From Planctomycetaceae bacterium (GTDB lineage Bacteria > Planctomycetota > Planctomycetia > Pirellulales > Pirellulaceae): a stretch of DNA of 64,000 nt. The notes beneath the pieces are model-generated. The model worked only from the letters and a program-made list of their open reading frames with translations. It was not told the DNA's origin and searched no databases. How positions within the stretch are numbered: the stretch's first letter is position 1; the number at the start of each line of letters is the position of its first letter. The position numbers and the translations under genes are program-made. The stretch is taken from assembly GCA_020638995.1 (NCBI GenBank), contig JACKHM010000001.1:3224001-3288000 (forward strand). The letters are read 5' to 3'. Shown here in pieces: positions 26,725-35,830 of this stretch.

Positions 26725-27042
26725 ATCGGTGCCCACCCGTACGAAAGGCTCGGTGCGGACCCGCCGGAGAAGGGAGTGGCCTGGCATTTTTGTGGTCAGA
26801 TCGACGAAGTCCGCGTCTCGACGGGCGCGCGGTACCACGAAGACTTCAAACCGGAAAAGCGGTTCGATCCGGATGACGAGACGCTGGCCCTGTATCACTT
26901 CGACGAGGGCGAAGGCGGCCAGCTCACGGACTCATCCGGACACGGCCACCACGGGAAGATCTTCAGCGGCAGGTGGGTCAGGCCTGACGAGCACTACGAA
27001 CTGACGGGCGACGCCGCGAAATCAGGCGATGAAGCCAGGTGA
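26725..27042 (+). pseudogene. LamG/concanavalin-A-like domain fragment
   Basis: Immediately beyond the insertion-sequence end, an in-frame stretch reads IGAHPYERLGADPPEKG, then GQIDEVRVSTGARYHEDF and ETLALYHFDEGEGGQLTDSS, up to a TGA at 27040. This is the C-terminal half of a LamG-type jelly roll as found in large planctomycete proteins. The N-terminal half is missing, so it is a remnant with no start of its own. Confidence 0.75.
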
Positions 27043-27136
27043 TCTCGACGACACGCCCCGTTAGATATTGTCTCGTCGGCCACTCTTGCTGGAACCGAAG
27101 GAACTCTGCTGCGGTTGATGACGGCTACCGGACGCG

Positions 27137-27472
27137 GTGTCGCCCGACCACGGATTCAATCACGTCTGGCTGAGCGACGGAAACGCGAATTTCAAGGACA
27201 GCGGCCAGTTGTTTGACACGCAGACATCCATCTCAATCGCGTCGGGCGACATCGATCAGGATGGCCATACCGACGTCCTTGTCCGCAATAAAAGGGTTAG
27301 CGCAATATGGCGAAACGACGGCAAGGGAGTATTCTGCATCGTCGTGCATCTGCGCGGACTCGATTCACTCCATGGTGCGCTCGCGGATCTGGACGGCGAC
27401 GGTGATCTCGACATCTTCGTCGCAAGGATCGGTCCGAACGGCGTCCTACTGAACGATTCTATCCAACACTGA
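27137..27472 (+). pseudogene. FG-GAP/VCBS-type repeat fragment
   Basis: The frame contains FNHVWLSDGNANFKDSGQLF, IASGDIDQDGHTDVLV and LADLDGDGDLDIFVA, the calcium-binding-like repeats of FG-GAP/VCBS beta-propellers. Only about two repeats remain of a propeller that needs seven. There is no signal peptide, and a GTG would be the only start. It is read as a degraded piece of a surface protein and ends where an oppositely oriented Calx-beta fragment begins. Confidence 0.7.
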
Positions 27473-27989
27473 TGCACGGCATGTGACCATTGCCATTTCC
27501 GACCCCATTTCCGCCTCCTTGACCACCGTCGCCGCCAGAATCATCGTCCAAGATCGTGCCGATGCCGCTGCCATCGGCAATGTTCGAGCCGCTGGGACTA
27601 CTCAGTAGCACACTGAAGGCTTCATCACTCTCTTGGACTTTGTCGCCGTTCTCGGTGACGTTGTCAGTTTGCGATGTCTGACCCACGGCGAATGTTACGA
27701 TCCGGGGGGCTGCCACATGGTTGTTGTTGGACGTGGCGGCAGTTCCATCCGCGGTGGCGAAGTTGACGGTGACAACGTGCGACACAGGGTTGGACAGCGA
27801 AACGGTAAACGTGAAGTCTTTCGTCTGTGGATTGCCGGAGTTCTTCTTGCCCTTCGCCAGGTTCCCCCTCGTTGCTGCTCACGTCGTTGATCGGAATCGA
27901 CGCGTCGTTATCCAAGATGGTGCCAACGCCTTGGCCGTGCGTGCTCACCGCGTTGGTCGCACTGTTCAAGTTGACGAGAAACATTTCCG
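27464..27989 (-). pseudogene. Frameshifted Calx-beta domain fragment
   Basis: Read on the minus strand, the first frame gives FLVNLNSATNAV...GVGTILDNDASIPINDVSSNEG, the end of one Calx-beta unit and start of the next. The second frame then continues SGNPQTKDFTFTVSLSNPV, VVTVNFATADGTAATSNNN and SGIGTILDDDSG. Removing one C from the run at 27864-27868 restores a continuous reading (NEGNLAKGKKNSGNP), so a single-base insertion separates them. The 5' side is cut by the small inverted-repeat element and the 3' side ends in a Gly/Asn-rich tail. Confidence 0.75.
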
Positions 27990-27992
27990 CGT

Positions 27993-28098
27993 CTTAGGAA
28001 CACGGGAAAAACAACTTCGCTATATCTTCTGCTAATCATCCCACGGAGTGTGATGGCTACTTTGGTTTCGCCGAAGTTATTTTTCCCGTGTTCCTTAG
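27993..28098. mobile_element. Small inverted-repeat element (MITE-like), copy 2
   Basis: Nearly base-for-base identical to 15933-16038 (one visible difference, A for G at the end of the left CACGGGAAA tract), with the same terminal inverted repeats and internal palindrome. It lies directly against the truncated Calx-beta fragment, so it appears to have inserted into that former gene. Confidence 0.85.
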
Positions 28099-28099
28099 T

Positions 28100-28398
28100 C
28101 AGCACTTACCTTGTCGATCGACAGCGTTGGCACCCACCGGGATCAACGACGGCTCCGGTGATCGAGTACGCACCAAGGCTACCGTATTCGGTGTAGTCCG
28201 TCGGCGCCGAACTGAACGGATCACCGCGCAGAGATTACCTTCCGCCATCGACACGTAACTTCGCGCAACAGCGAACGGGTTCCATTCTGGATGCCCTCGA
28301 CAGGCTTCATCAAGTCGCGCGAGCGTGTAGACTTCCGAGCGACGAGCAATTGGGAACGGCCAAAAATCACTCCGATCATGCAATGCGAAATCGGGGCG
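28100..28398 (-). pseudogene. Remnant of a secreted protease/surface-protein gene
   Basis: On the minus strand one frame reads GDPFSSAPTDYTEYGSLGAY followed by SITGAVVD, a segment typically found after the metalloprotease domain of large planctomycete secreted proteins. A stop lies a few codons upstream in that frame and neighbouring pieces fall in other frames, so the gene is decayed. It may once have been continuous with the Calx-beta fragment on the other side of the inverted-repeat element. Bases above 28260 show nothing recognisable. Confidence 0.45.
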
Positions 28399-29808
28399 TC
28401 ATGAGCACACCGCTTCAGCCGCCAGTTCCCCACTTCTGACGCAGAAGGGAATTCCGACGCCGCGATAGGCGTTGCCTGCGAGGGCAAATGCGGGCAGATG
28501 GGAAGCCATCTGTTCAATTCTTGCCACGCGATCGAGATGACCGAGGTGATATTGAGGCATCGCTTGATTCCATCGAACTAATTCGCGAATCTGCGGCTCG
28601 CCGCGAATGCCCAACAACTCCGCAAGTTCTCGCTCGGCGATCGAGTATAGCTCTTCATCGCTCAGACTCATCAGTTCCTCCTGACATGCCCCGCCGATGA
28701 ACACGCGAAACAGCACGCTGTCGTCTGGCGCGCGGCCAGGAAACTTGATGCTCGTAAAACTGCCGGACAGGATCTGTCGCTTTTCTACGAAGGGCACGAC
28801 AAATCCAAAGCCATCTAATGGGTGAGTGATTTGGTCGCGGCGATAACCGAATACGGGGACAGCTGCACTGGCGTATTGGATACCTGTCAGTTCTTGCGAC
28901 AAACCGCCATCGATCGCTCGCAACAAATCCGCTGCATGGGGTGCGCGCGTGGCAACAATCAGCGCATCGAAGTCGCAAGAATCCGGTTCACCCTCAACAG
29001 TCAGCTCCCAAGTGTGCTCATGTCGACGAATGCATTGAACGGGAGAATTCAGTCGCACACAGTCGACCGGCAAGTGAGCTACGATCGCATCGATGAGCGA
29101 TTCCATCCCGTCCCGCAAACCTAAGAACATGCCATAGCGAGCACCGGTTCCTTCACGTTTTGTTTTTGTTGCCTTCTCGCGCACACCGCGGGTAAGGTTC
29201 CCCCACTCCTGCTCCATCGCCACAAACTCGGGCATTGCGGCCTGCATGCTCAGCTTCGTCGGGTCCGCCGTGTAGATGCCGCCAATCAGTGGCTGCACCA
29301 GGCGATCGTATACTTCGCGACCCAGGCGGCGAATGGCGAAGTCGTGTAAGCTTTCATCGGATCGATCGTGACGTGTGGGGACAAAGCGTTCCCACGCCAA
29401 GCGAGCTTTGCCCCACCCACTTAGTAGCGGCGTCCTCAGCACGGGCCACATCTTTGCAGGGCTCATCAGCGTGAACCCCTCAGGGACCGGGACGAGCCTT
29501 CCTCGAAAGACGACAAAAGCGCGGCGGAAGGCTTCGTTGGTGTTCATCAGTTGATCTTCAAGGCCAACTCGACGGCAAAGGTCCAGAGCCCAAGGCTCTT
29601 TCGTCGTGAACATGTCGGCGCTACGTTCGATCAGATAGCCATCGCGGCGAATCGTCTCCAGAATTCCCCCCACGCGATTGCCCGCCTCGAACAGTGTCAC
29701 TTCGGCAGTCGAATCGATTTCGCTCAGCCGATGTGCGGCCGCTAGCCCGGTAATACCACCACCGATTATCGCAACGCGTCGCTTTGAATTTGCTAGGTCA
29801 GAATTCAT
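28399..29808 (-). CDS. Protoporphyrinogen oxidase (oxygen-dependent HemY/HemG type)
   Basis: A 469-residue FAD enzyme that oxidises protoporphyrinogen IX (or coproporphyrinogen III in the related branch) late in heme synthesis. The FAD-binding motif is VAIIGGGITGLAAAHRLSE with the downstream GNRVGGILET. Further family segments are DMFTTKEPWALDLCRRVGL, QPLIGGIYTADPTKLSM, FLGLRDGMESLIDAI and the C-terminal AGNAYRGVGIPFCVRSGELAA. The start MNSDLANSKRRVAIIGG is well placed. Which porphyrinogen it uses cannot be decided from sequence. Confidence 0.92.
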   Translation of the reverse strand: MNSDLANSKRRVAIIGGGITGLAAAHRLSEIDSTAEVTLFEAGNRVGGILETIRRDGYLIERSADMFTTKEPWALDLCRRVGLEDQLMNTNEAFRRAFVVFRGRLVPVPEGFTLMSPAKMWPVLRTPLLSGWGKARLAWERFVPTRHDRSDESLHDFAIRRLGREVYDRLVQPLIGGIYTADPTKLSMQAAMPEFVAMEQEWGNLTRGVREKATKTKREGTGARYGMFLGLRDGMESLIDAIVAHLPVDCVRLNSPVQCIRRHEHTWELTVEGEPDSCDFDALIVATRAPHAADLLRAIDGGLSQELTGIQYASAAVPVFGYRRDQITHPLDGFGFVVPFVEKRQILSGSFTSIKFPGRAPDDSVLFRVFIGGACQEELMSLSDEELYSIAERELAELLGIRGEPQIRELVRWNQAMPQYHLGHLDRVARIEQMASHLPAFALAGNAYRGVGIPFCVRSGELAAEAVCS

Positions 29809-30011
29809 TGGGGTCCGGTCGTCGTGTCGGTAACAGTTTCGATCAGTGTCAAATTTCGCGGCTTCGGTGCTCTACGAACATCGTCGTCAGAATGAGCGTG
29901 AGCCTCAAGGTCCCGTTCCAGCAGAAGTCAAAGAAAGAGGCGAGACGCAATGCACAAGGCGCCGATGATATTGGATGTAGCAACACTTTCTGAGGATGGC
30001 GAGGTGGTGAA

Positions 30012-30350
30012 ATGCATTTCCGATATCGCGGAGGCTCAAAGAGCAACTCCAGTGGAAAATGGGAGCATCGTCCGCGAACCGGGATCGGACACGTGGCGTT
30101 TGAAGAGATCGGCGAGTGGACGCTGGAACTGACGCATCGCCAAATCGGCGTCACGATCAAGCGAGACCAGTACAGTGTCACGATCCGCCGCGAATCACCA
30201 GCTCACGAAGAGCTACTCTCGGGATTCTCGAACAAGGTTACGGCATTGGCGGCTGCGCGAAAACGCGTGGATTTTCTCAGCCATATGCGTGAACCGATCC
30301 TGCGCTCGCCGCATCGATCGCCCACGGATCAAGCGCGCCGCCGTTCATAG
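30012..30350 (+). CDS. Possible small hypothetical protein
   Basis: A 112-residue open frame in the 575-base gap between hemY-type and purQ genes. Its middle (FEEIGEWTLELTHRQIGVTIKRDQYSVTIR, shown in parts as EWTLELTHRQIGVTI and KRDQYSVTI) looks like a real beta-rich protein. The first ~25 residues are poor, and a different frame (from 29950, MHKAPMILDVATLSEDGE) looks protein-like just before it. Either a frameshift or a different start is possible. No family recognised. The rest of the gap shows nothing else. Confidence 0.35.
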   Translation: MHFRYRGGSKSNSSGKWEHRPRTGIGHVAFEEIGEWTLELTHRQIGVTIKRDQYSVTIRRESPAHEELLSGFSNKVTALAAARKRVDFLSHMREPILRSPHRSPTDQARRRS

Positions 30351-30383
30351 ACTTCGCCAACGAGACGGGCAGAACACATGCAG

Positions 30384-31160
30384 CTATCCAAAATAGCGCA
30401 CCGCGTTCTGAAACATCAGGAGTCCGTCACCGTGCTCTTGTAGGCCCTCACGCGTCCAGCGCGGGTGCTGTGTAGGATCAACAAAGCGTTCGGGGTGAGG
30501 CATCAGACCGAAGACACGTCCTGTTTCGTCACAAACGCCAGCGACGTCCGCTTGCGACCCGTTTGGATTGTCGGGATAAGGCACCTGTCCATTGGTTGCG
30601 CGAAGCGAATTATAGCGCAGTGCCAAACGACCCTCGGATCTCAACTGATCCAGCAACGCGGGCGTTCGTGTCACGAACTTGCCTTCGGCATGCGCCACCG
30701 GCAAGTACATCGACTGAATTCCATTGAGGAAAACGCTCTTATGGCCATCGACTGCCAACTTGACCCAACGATCCTCGAACTTGCCCGACGCATTCCAAGT
30801 CAAAGTCGCTGGCTCGCCATGTTCGTCATCTGCAAGCAAAATGCCCGAACGAATTAATATCTGAAAGCCGTTGCAGATGCCAAGGATCAGTTTGCCAGCC
30901 GACTTGAATTCGACCAGCGTCTCTTGCAAGTGATGACGAATTTGATTGCCGAGGATGCGACCCGCCGAGATATCGTCCCCATAACTAAACCCGCCAGGCA
31001 GACAAAGAATTTGATACTGATTTGAAAGGGACGGCGTTTGGAGCAACTGGTTGATGTGAACCAACACGGCCTTGCCCCCCGCTAACTCGAAAGCGTGCGC
31101 TGATTCGAGGTCGCAATTCGTGCCGGGGGCTCGCAGAATTAAAACGCGGGGGGTCGACAT
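30384..31160 (-). CDS. purQ: Phosphoribosylformylglycinamidine synthase, glutaminase subunit
   Basis: A 258-residue class I glutamine amidotransferase that supplies ammonia to PurL in the fourth step of purine synthesis. The nucleophile lies in LILGICNGFQILI and the His-Glu pair in MPHPERFVD. RVLILRAPGTNCDLE and CLPGGFSYGDDISAGRI are characteristic. It is somewhat longer than the ~225-residue PurQ of Bacillus. It lies 82 bases after the purL stop codon on the same strand. Confidence 0.95.
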   Translation of the reverse strand: MSTPRVLILRAPGTNCDLESAHAFELAGGKAVLVHINQLLQTPSLSNQYQILCLPGGFSYGDDISAGRILGNQIRHHLQETLVEFKSAGKLILGICNGFQILIRSGILLADDEHGEPATLTWNASGKFEDRWVKLAVDGHKSVFLNGIQSMYLPVAHAEGKFVTRTPALLDQLRSEGRLALRYNSLRATNGQVPYPDNPNGSQADVAGVCDETGRVFGLMPHPERFVDPTQHPRWTREGLQEHGDGLLMFQNAVRYFG

Positions 31161-31242
31161 TTCGGAATTTCGATTTTCAGTTTGTGGATTTCAGATTCGG
31201 GAATGGTGATCCGACCGCAACGTAGTACACTTCCTAGTGCTC

Positions 31243-34164
31243 TTACCACCGAAGTGGTGATTGCCAAGCCTCTTTGAGTTCCTGGATGCTGCTGTCGATA
31301 AGAGTCACGCCGGCGCTTCCTGTAACTACTACGCGACCAGAGTCGGTCACTTCGCCGATCGCGGCGAAGGGAAGACCATCGAACAGCCGTTCAAAGTTCG
31401 CTTTCCTATCGACAGGCACTTCGCAAACAAATCGCGAGTTCGACTCAGAGAACAAGGCTGCCACATCGACCGCTCCTTGAATATCGGTCGGAACGTCGGC
31501 CAGTGATACCAACGCGCCCAAACCGCCGGCAAACGCCATTTCGGCCAATCCCGCCGCCAATCCACCTTCGCTGAGATCGTGACACGAGCGAACGCATCCG
31601 GATTGGATGGCCTGATGTACGGAAGCGAAGATTTGCTTTGCGCGATCGGTGCAAACTTTGGGAACTTGGCCACCGTTCAGCTTCTCGACCAAGGCAAAGT
31701 GTGATCCGCCCAGTTCATCGCTTGTCAGACCAACGAGATATAGCGAGTTGCCGGCTTCTTTCAGATCCATCGTCACACACTTGCGGACATCTTCGACTTG
31801 CCCCATCGCGCTAATCAACAGCGATGGCGGAATCGAGATCGTCTGCTTGCCGCCCTCGCTCTCGTAGCTGAACTCGTTGTTCAGGCTGTCTTTGCCGCTG
31901 ATGAAAGGTGTGCCAAACGCGATTGCCAGATCGCGGCACGCCAGCGCCGCGCGAACGAGAGAGCCGAGTGTTTCGGGGCGATCGGTATAGCCCCAACAAA
32001 AGTTATCGAGGATCGAGATGCGGCTCGGATCGGCACCCACCGCGACACAGTTACGGATCGCTTCGTCGATCGCGCTGGCGGCCATGTGATACGTGTCGAA
32101 GTCGCCATAGTGCGGATTCATGCCGCACGACACGGCAATTCCACGATGCGAGCTCAACACGGGCCGCACGACTGCCGCGTCACCTGGTCCGTCGTTATCT
32201 ACACCGACCAGCGGTTTGATCACACTGCCACCTTGCACCTCGTGATCGTACTGACGAATCACCCATTCTTTGCTGGCGACGTTCAACGATCCGAGGATCT
32301 TGCAAAGCGCGGCGTTCAAATCGATCGAAGCTGCTACTGGGAGGTTCATCGGCGCTGTGACCGGAGGTTCGTAGACCGCATCCCGGATGATCGGGGGTCG
32401 TCCGTCGTGAAGTAACTCCATCGGTAGATCTGCCACGATGTGATCGTTGTATTTGAGCTGCAAACGCCCCGTTTCAACGAACTTTCCGATGATCGATGCT
32501 TCCACTCCCTCCGAGCTGCATAGGCTCTCGAACTCATCCCAGTTTTCGGGCGGGACAGACAACACCATTCGCTCCTGAGCTTCCGATATCCAGATCTCGG
32601 TATAGGAGAGCCCATCGTATTTCAAAGGTGCTTTGTCGAGCCAGACTTCGGCTCCCGTCTTCTCGCCCATTTCGCCGACGGCACTGGAAAAACCACCCGC
32701 ACCGCAATCTGTCACCGCGTTGTACAAGCCCCGATCACGAGCTTGCATTATCACATCGAGCACCATCTTCTCAGTGATGGCGTTGCCAATTTGCACGGCA
32801 CCGCCCGACAAGCTCTCGCTTTCGCTGGTCAGTTCGGCGGAGCTGAACGTCGCACCATGAATACCATCGCGACCGGTGCGTCCCCCGACAGAAACGATCC
32901 AGTCTCCGGCCATAACTTTTTTGGTCGACTTGTTGCGTGGAATGAGGCCGACATTGCCGCAATAGACCAGTGGATTGCCGAGGTAACGCTCGTCGAAATA
33001 GATCGCTCCGTTAACGGTCGGAATCCCCATTCGATTCCCGTAGTCGCGGACTCCCGAGACGACGCCTTTCATAACGCGTCGCGGGTGCAGCACGCCGGGC
33101 GGCAAATCGGCAGTTGAAATATCGGGGGGAGCGAAGCAGAAGACATCCGTGTTAGCAATCGGCTTCGCTCCTAACCCTGTTCCCATCGGATCACGAATCA
33201 CACCACCAATGCCCGTGTTGGCTCCACCATACGGTTCCAACGCAGAGGGATGATTGTGTGTTTCGACCTTAAAAACGACGTTATATTCGTCGTCAAATCG
33301 AACGATCCCGGCATTGTCTTCAAACACACTGACGCACCAATCGTCGGGGCCCAGATCGCGGCGGATTCGCTGTGTGGCGGCGAAGATCGTCTCCTTCAGC
33401 ATGTTCTCGAAACGCTGCTCGCCATTCTCATCGCGATAGGCAATACGCCCTGCCAGCGTCTTGTGGCTGCAATGCTCACTCCAAGTTTGCGCAATCGATT
33501 CCAGTTCAGCATCCGTCGGATTGCGTCCAAGTTCTCGAAAGTAGTTCTGAATCGTCTGCATTTCCACCAACGTCAAGTACAACTGCCCTTCGCGGCTGAG
33601 TCGGGTCAATCCATCGTCGTCGAGATCGAGAATTGCGACATGAGTCAATTCAAACTGATACGGCGAGCCTAACTGTAGGTGGTCAAACTGGAGCGGCCCA
33701 ACGACGACTTGTTCAATCGAATCGTTCGCGAGTATTCGAGACGCGAGCGCCCTAACAGTCTCCGCTGAGGTTTCGGGCAACCAGAACTTTCGGAGGGTGC
33801 GAACGGCATCGACGCGTAGCCCAAAATCTGCAATCGCGTTGAGTGCGCTTTGTGCGACGGGATCCATTACGCCTGGCTTAAGAATGACGTGAAGCAGCTG
33901 TGGCTTGCCGTTAGGCGGAACGGTCAAACTTTCATCGCCGGCGAGGGCGACGACCGTTCGTTCAACAACTCGATCGGCAAACAACTCGCGAGCAAGTTGC
34001 TTGGCTTGCGTCTCGTCAAGCTCTCCCTGCACAAGAAAACCTCGCGCGGCGCTAACCACTAAATCCTTTGCCAAGCCAAGATCCGCCGCGTCGACGGACA
34101 CCGCGTTGCCAAGCCGATCCGGTTGACCTTCGGCCGGATAAATGTCAATTTCCCAGAGAGTCAC
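31243..34164 (-). CDS. purL: Phosphoribosylformylglycinamidine synthase with fused PurS-like N-terminus
   Basis: A 973-residue synthetase. The start is set at a GTG (34162-34164) giving VTLWEIDIYPAEGQPDRLG, with AGGAAAG upstream. The longer open frame upstream is the reverse of tyrA coding sequence. The first ~220 residues hold two PurS-like halves (EIDIYPAEGQP...; HVILKPGVMDP...LRVDAVRTLRKFW). Then follow the PurL core: SEHCSHKTLAGRI, FKVETHNHPSALEPYGGANTGIGG, GGRTGRDGIHGATFSS and ISGKDSLNNEF. It overlaps the tyrA 3' end by 20 bases, implying coupled expression. No glutaminase domain is fused; PurQ is separate. Confidence 0.94.
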   Translation of the reverse strand: MTLWEIDIYPAEGQPDRLGNAVSVDAADLGLAKDLVVSAARGFLVQGELDETQAKQLARELFADRVVERTVVALAGDESLTVPPNGKPQLLHVILKPGVMDPVAQSALNAIADFGLRVDAVRTLRKFWLPETSAETVRALASRILANDSIEQVVVGPLQFDHLQLGSPYQFELTHVAILDLDDDGLTRLSREGQLYLTLVEMQTIQNYFRELGRNPTDAELESIAQTWSEHCSHKTLAGRIAYRDENGEQRFENMLKETIFAATQRIRRDLGPDDWCVSVFEDNAGIVRFDDEYNVVFKVETHNHPSALEPYGGANTGIGGVIRDPMGTGLGAKPIANTDVFCFAPPDISTADLPPGVLHPRRVMKGVVSGVRDYGNRMGIPTVNGAIYFDERYLGNPLVYCGNVGLIPRNKSTKKVMAGDWIVSVGGRTGRDGIHGATFSSAELTSESESLSGGAVQIGNAITEKMVLDVIMQARDRGLYNAVTDCGAGGFSSAVGEMGEKTGAEVWLDKAPLKYDGLSYTEIWISEAQERMVLSVPPENWDEFESLCSSEGVEASIIGKFVETGRLQLKYNDHIVADLPMELLHDGRPPIIRDAVYEPPVTAPMNLPVAASIDLNAALCKILGSLNVASKEWVIRQYDHEVQGGSVIKPLVGVDNDGPGDAAVVRPVLSSHRGIAVSCGMNPHYGDFDTYHMAASAIDEAIRNCVAVGADPSRISILDNFCWGYTDRPETLGSLVRAALACRDLAIAFGTPFISGKDSLNNEFSYESEGGKQTISIPPSLLISAMGQVEDVRKCVTMDLKEAGNSLYLVGLTSDELGGSHFALVEKLNGGQVPKVCTDRAKQIFASVHQAIQSGCVRSCHDLSEGGLAAGLAEMAFAGGLGALVSLADVPTDIQGAVDVAALFSESNSRFVCEVPVDRKANFERLFDGLPFAAIGEVTDSGRVVVTGSAGVTLIDSSIQELKEAWQSPLRW

Positions 34165-34999
34165 GGCGTTGCTTTCCTGCTTGCAACAGTTGAAGGATCT
34201 TTCCTTGGTCGTCACGCTCGAGCGCGCGACGTAAGGCAGCGAGCACTTTCTCAAACTTGTCTAATGACTTCAAGACGCCATTGGTATTCTGCACAAGGAT
34301 CTGTCGCCAGAGTTCGGGATCGCCACTTGCAATACGAGTCGTGTCCATCCAACCGGTGGAAGCTAACTGCAGTTCTTCTGCAGGCGTCGCGGCAGCAAGC
34401 GCTGAGGCTATGAGATGTGGCATGTGACTGATGGCGGCGACAGAGCGGTCATGATCTTTGGGTGACATACGAACGACTTTCGAGCCAAGAAGCTGCCAAA
34501 ACAGCTCGATCTGACGGACCGCTTCTGGGTTCGATTGCTTTGAAGGCGTGACGACTGCAACACGACCTTCGAACAGATTCGCTTGGCCATGCTCGGGCCC
34601 GGTTTTTTCGCCGCCAGCCATTGGGTGGCTGCCAACAAAGGCGGCACGATCCGTGGAACTCCTGAGTGCAAATTCGACCGTTCGCACTATCTTGAGTTTT
34701 GTACTTCCTGCATCAGTGATAATCGCATCTGGCTTACAACCGGCAGTCGCTTCTAAAACGAGCGGCGCGATTCGTTCGACCGGTGTACTGATGAGAATCA
34801 GACGAGAATCACGGACGCCTCGCGATAGATCCGTGGTCGTCGATGTGACGGCACCATGCTGCCTCGCCTTGCGTAACGTCGAAGCTCGGCGACCAACTCC
34901 GATCACGTTTTTTGCGAGTCCACGTTCGCGCAGTGCCAAACCTATGGAAGCCCCAATTAGGCCAACGCCAACGATTGTTACGGAGTCCCAATGTTGCAT
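34145..34999 (-). CDS. tyrA: Prephenate dehydrogenase
   Basis: A 284-residue NAD(P)-dependent enzyme converting prephenate to 4-hydroxyphenylpyruvate in tyrosine synthesis. The start MQHWDSVTIVGVGLIGASIG is chosen because the Rossmann loop GVGLIG begins nine residues in; the open frame extends 51 codons upstream without support. Also visible are VIGVGRRASTLRKA, DAGSTKLKIVRTVE, GSHPMAGGEKTGPEHG and SHMPHLIASALA. No ACT or chorismate mutase domain is attached. It heads the tyrA-purL-purQ run. Confidence 0.92.
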   Translation of the reverse strand: MQHWDSVTIVGVGLIGASIGLALRERGLAKNVIGVGRRASTLRKARQHGAVTSTTTDLSRGVRDSRLILISTPVERIAPLVLEATAGCKPDAIITDAGSTKLKIVRTVEFALRSSTDRAAFVGSHPMAGGEKTGPEHGQANLFEGRVAVVTPSKQSNPEAVRQIELFWQLLGSKVVRMSPKDHDRSVAAISHMPHLIASALAAATPAEELQLASTGWMDTTRIASGDPELWRQILVQNTNGVLKSLDKFEKVLAALRRALERDDQGKILQLLQAGKQRRDSLGN

Positions 35000-35257
35000 A
35001 ACTCGCCGCATCCCTGTAGTTGCACAGGATTCTAGCAAATGCCCCATGCCTTGCCTTGGGGGTGGGAATCGGCGCGGTGTATCTTCGAAGCTAGGTTTGC
35101 GGGGCAAAGCAAGACTACGGCGAGCATTGTGAGGGAGATCTCTCCGTTGCATAAACTTAGAAAACCGCTCGATTGGACCAGGAAATGAGTAGCATCCACG
35201 CTACTGATCATGTTAAGTTGTCTACTGGGTTAGAACCTTAAGCTTGGGTGAAGAAAA

Positions 35258-35830
35258 ATGAGTGACGAGAATTCAGAATTTCGGAAGGTTGTCGAGCGTG
35301 TCTGTGCCGGGTCGGACGAAGCCGCTTGGGAACTGATTGATACCTACGGTCCACACATTCAGCGGGTGGTGCGTCGTAAGCTGAATCAAAAGATGCGTTC
35401 AAAGTTTGATTCGCTCGATTTTGTGCAGATGGTGTGGGCGTCGTTTTTTACCGAGCGCAAGAAGCTGGCTCAATTCACTGAGCCGACCGAACTGATTAAG
35501 TACCTGGCGACGATCGCTCAGCGTAAGCTCATCCAAGAGTCGCGGCGCCGTCTGCAAGGGCAAAAGCACAACGTCAGTCGCGAGCGTGTCCTGATCGCGA
35601 ACTCGGAAGACGAGTCAGCTTACGTCCGAAAATCCAATACGCCGAGCCAGATCGTCATGGCAAAAGATCGGTTGGAAGCGATGATGCGCGAACGGTCGGA
35701 TCGCGATCGGCAGGTCGTGGAATTGCGTATGCAAGGACTCACATTCGTCGAGATAGGGGAGGCCCTGGGAATTCACGAACGCACCGCGCGGGAAGTCATC
35801 GAAAAGCTGGCACTTGTCGAGACGGCGTAG
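35258..35830 (+). CDS. ECF-type RNA polymerase sigma factor
   Basis: A 190-residue sigma-70-family factor with region 2 (RRKLNQKMRSKFDSLDFVQM) and a region-4 helix-turn-helix (RQVVELRMQGLTFVEIGEAL, HERTAREVIEKL). It directs RNA polymerase to its own promoter set. The stop codon is immediately followed by the ATG of a Ser/Thr kinase gene. That pairing is well known in planctomycetes, where membrane kinases are thought to control the linked ECF sigma. The divergent 258-base region upstream also serves tyrA. Confidence 0.93.
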   Translation: MSDENSEFRKVVERVCAGSDEAAWELIDTYGPHIQRVVRRKLNQKMRSKFDSLDFVQMVWASFFTERKKLAQFTEPTELIKYLATIAQRKLIQESRRRLQGQKHNVSRERVLIANSEDESAYVRKSNTPSQIVMAKDRLEAMMRERSDRDRQVVELRMQGLTFVEIGEALGIHERTAREVIEKLALVETA

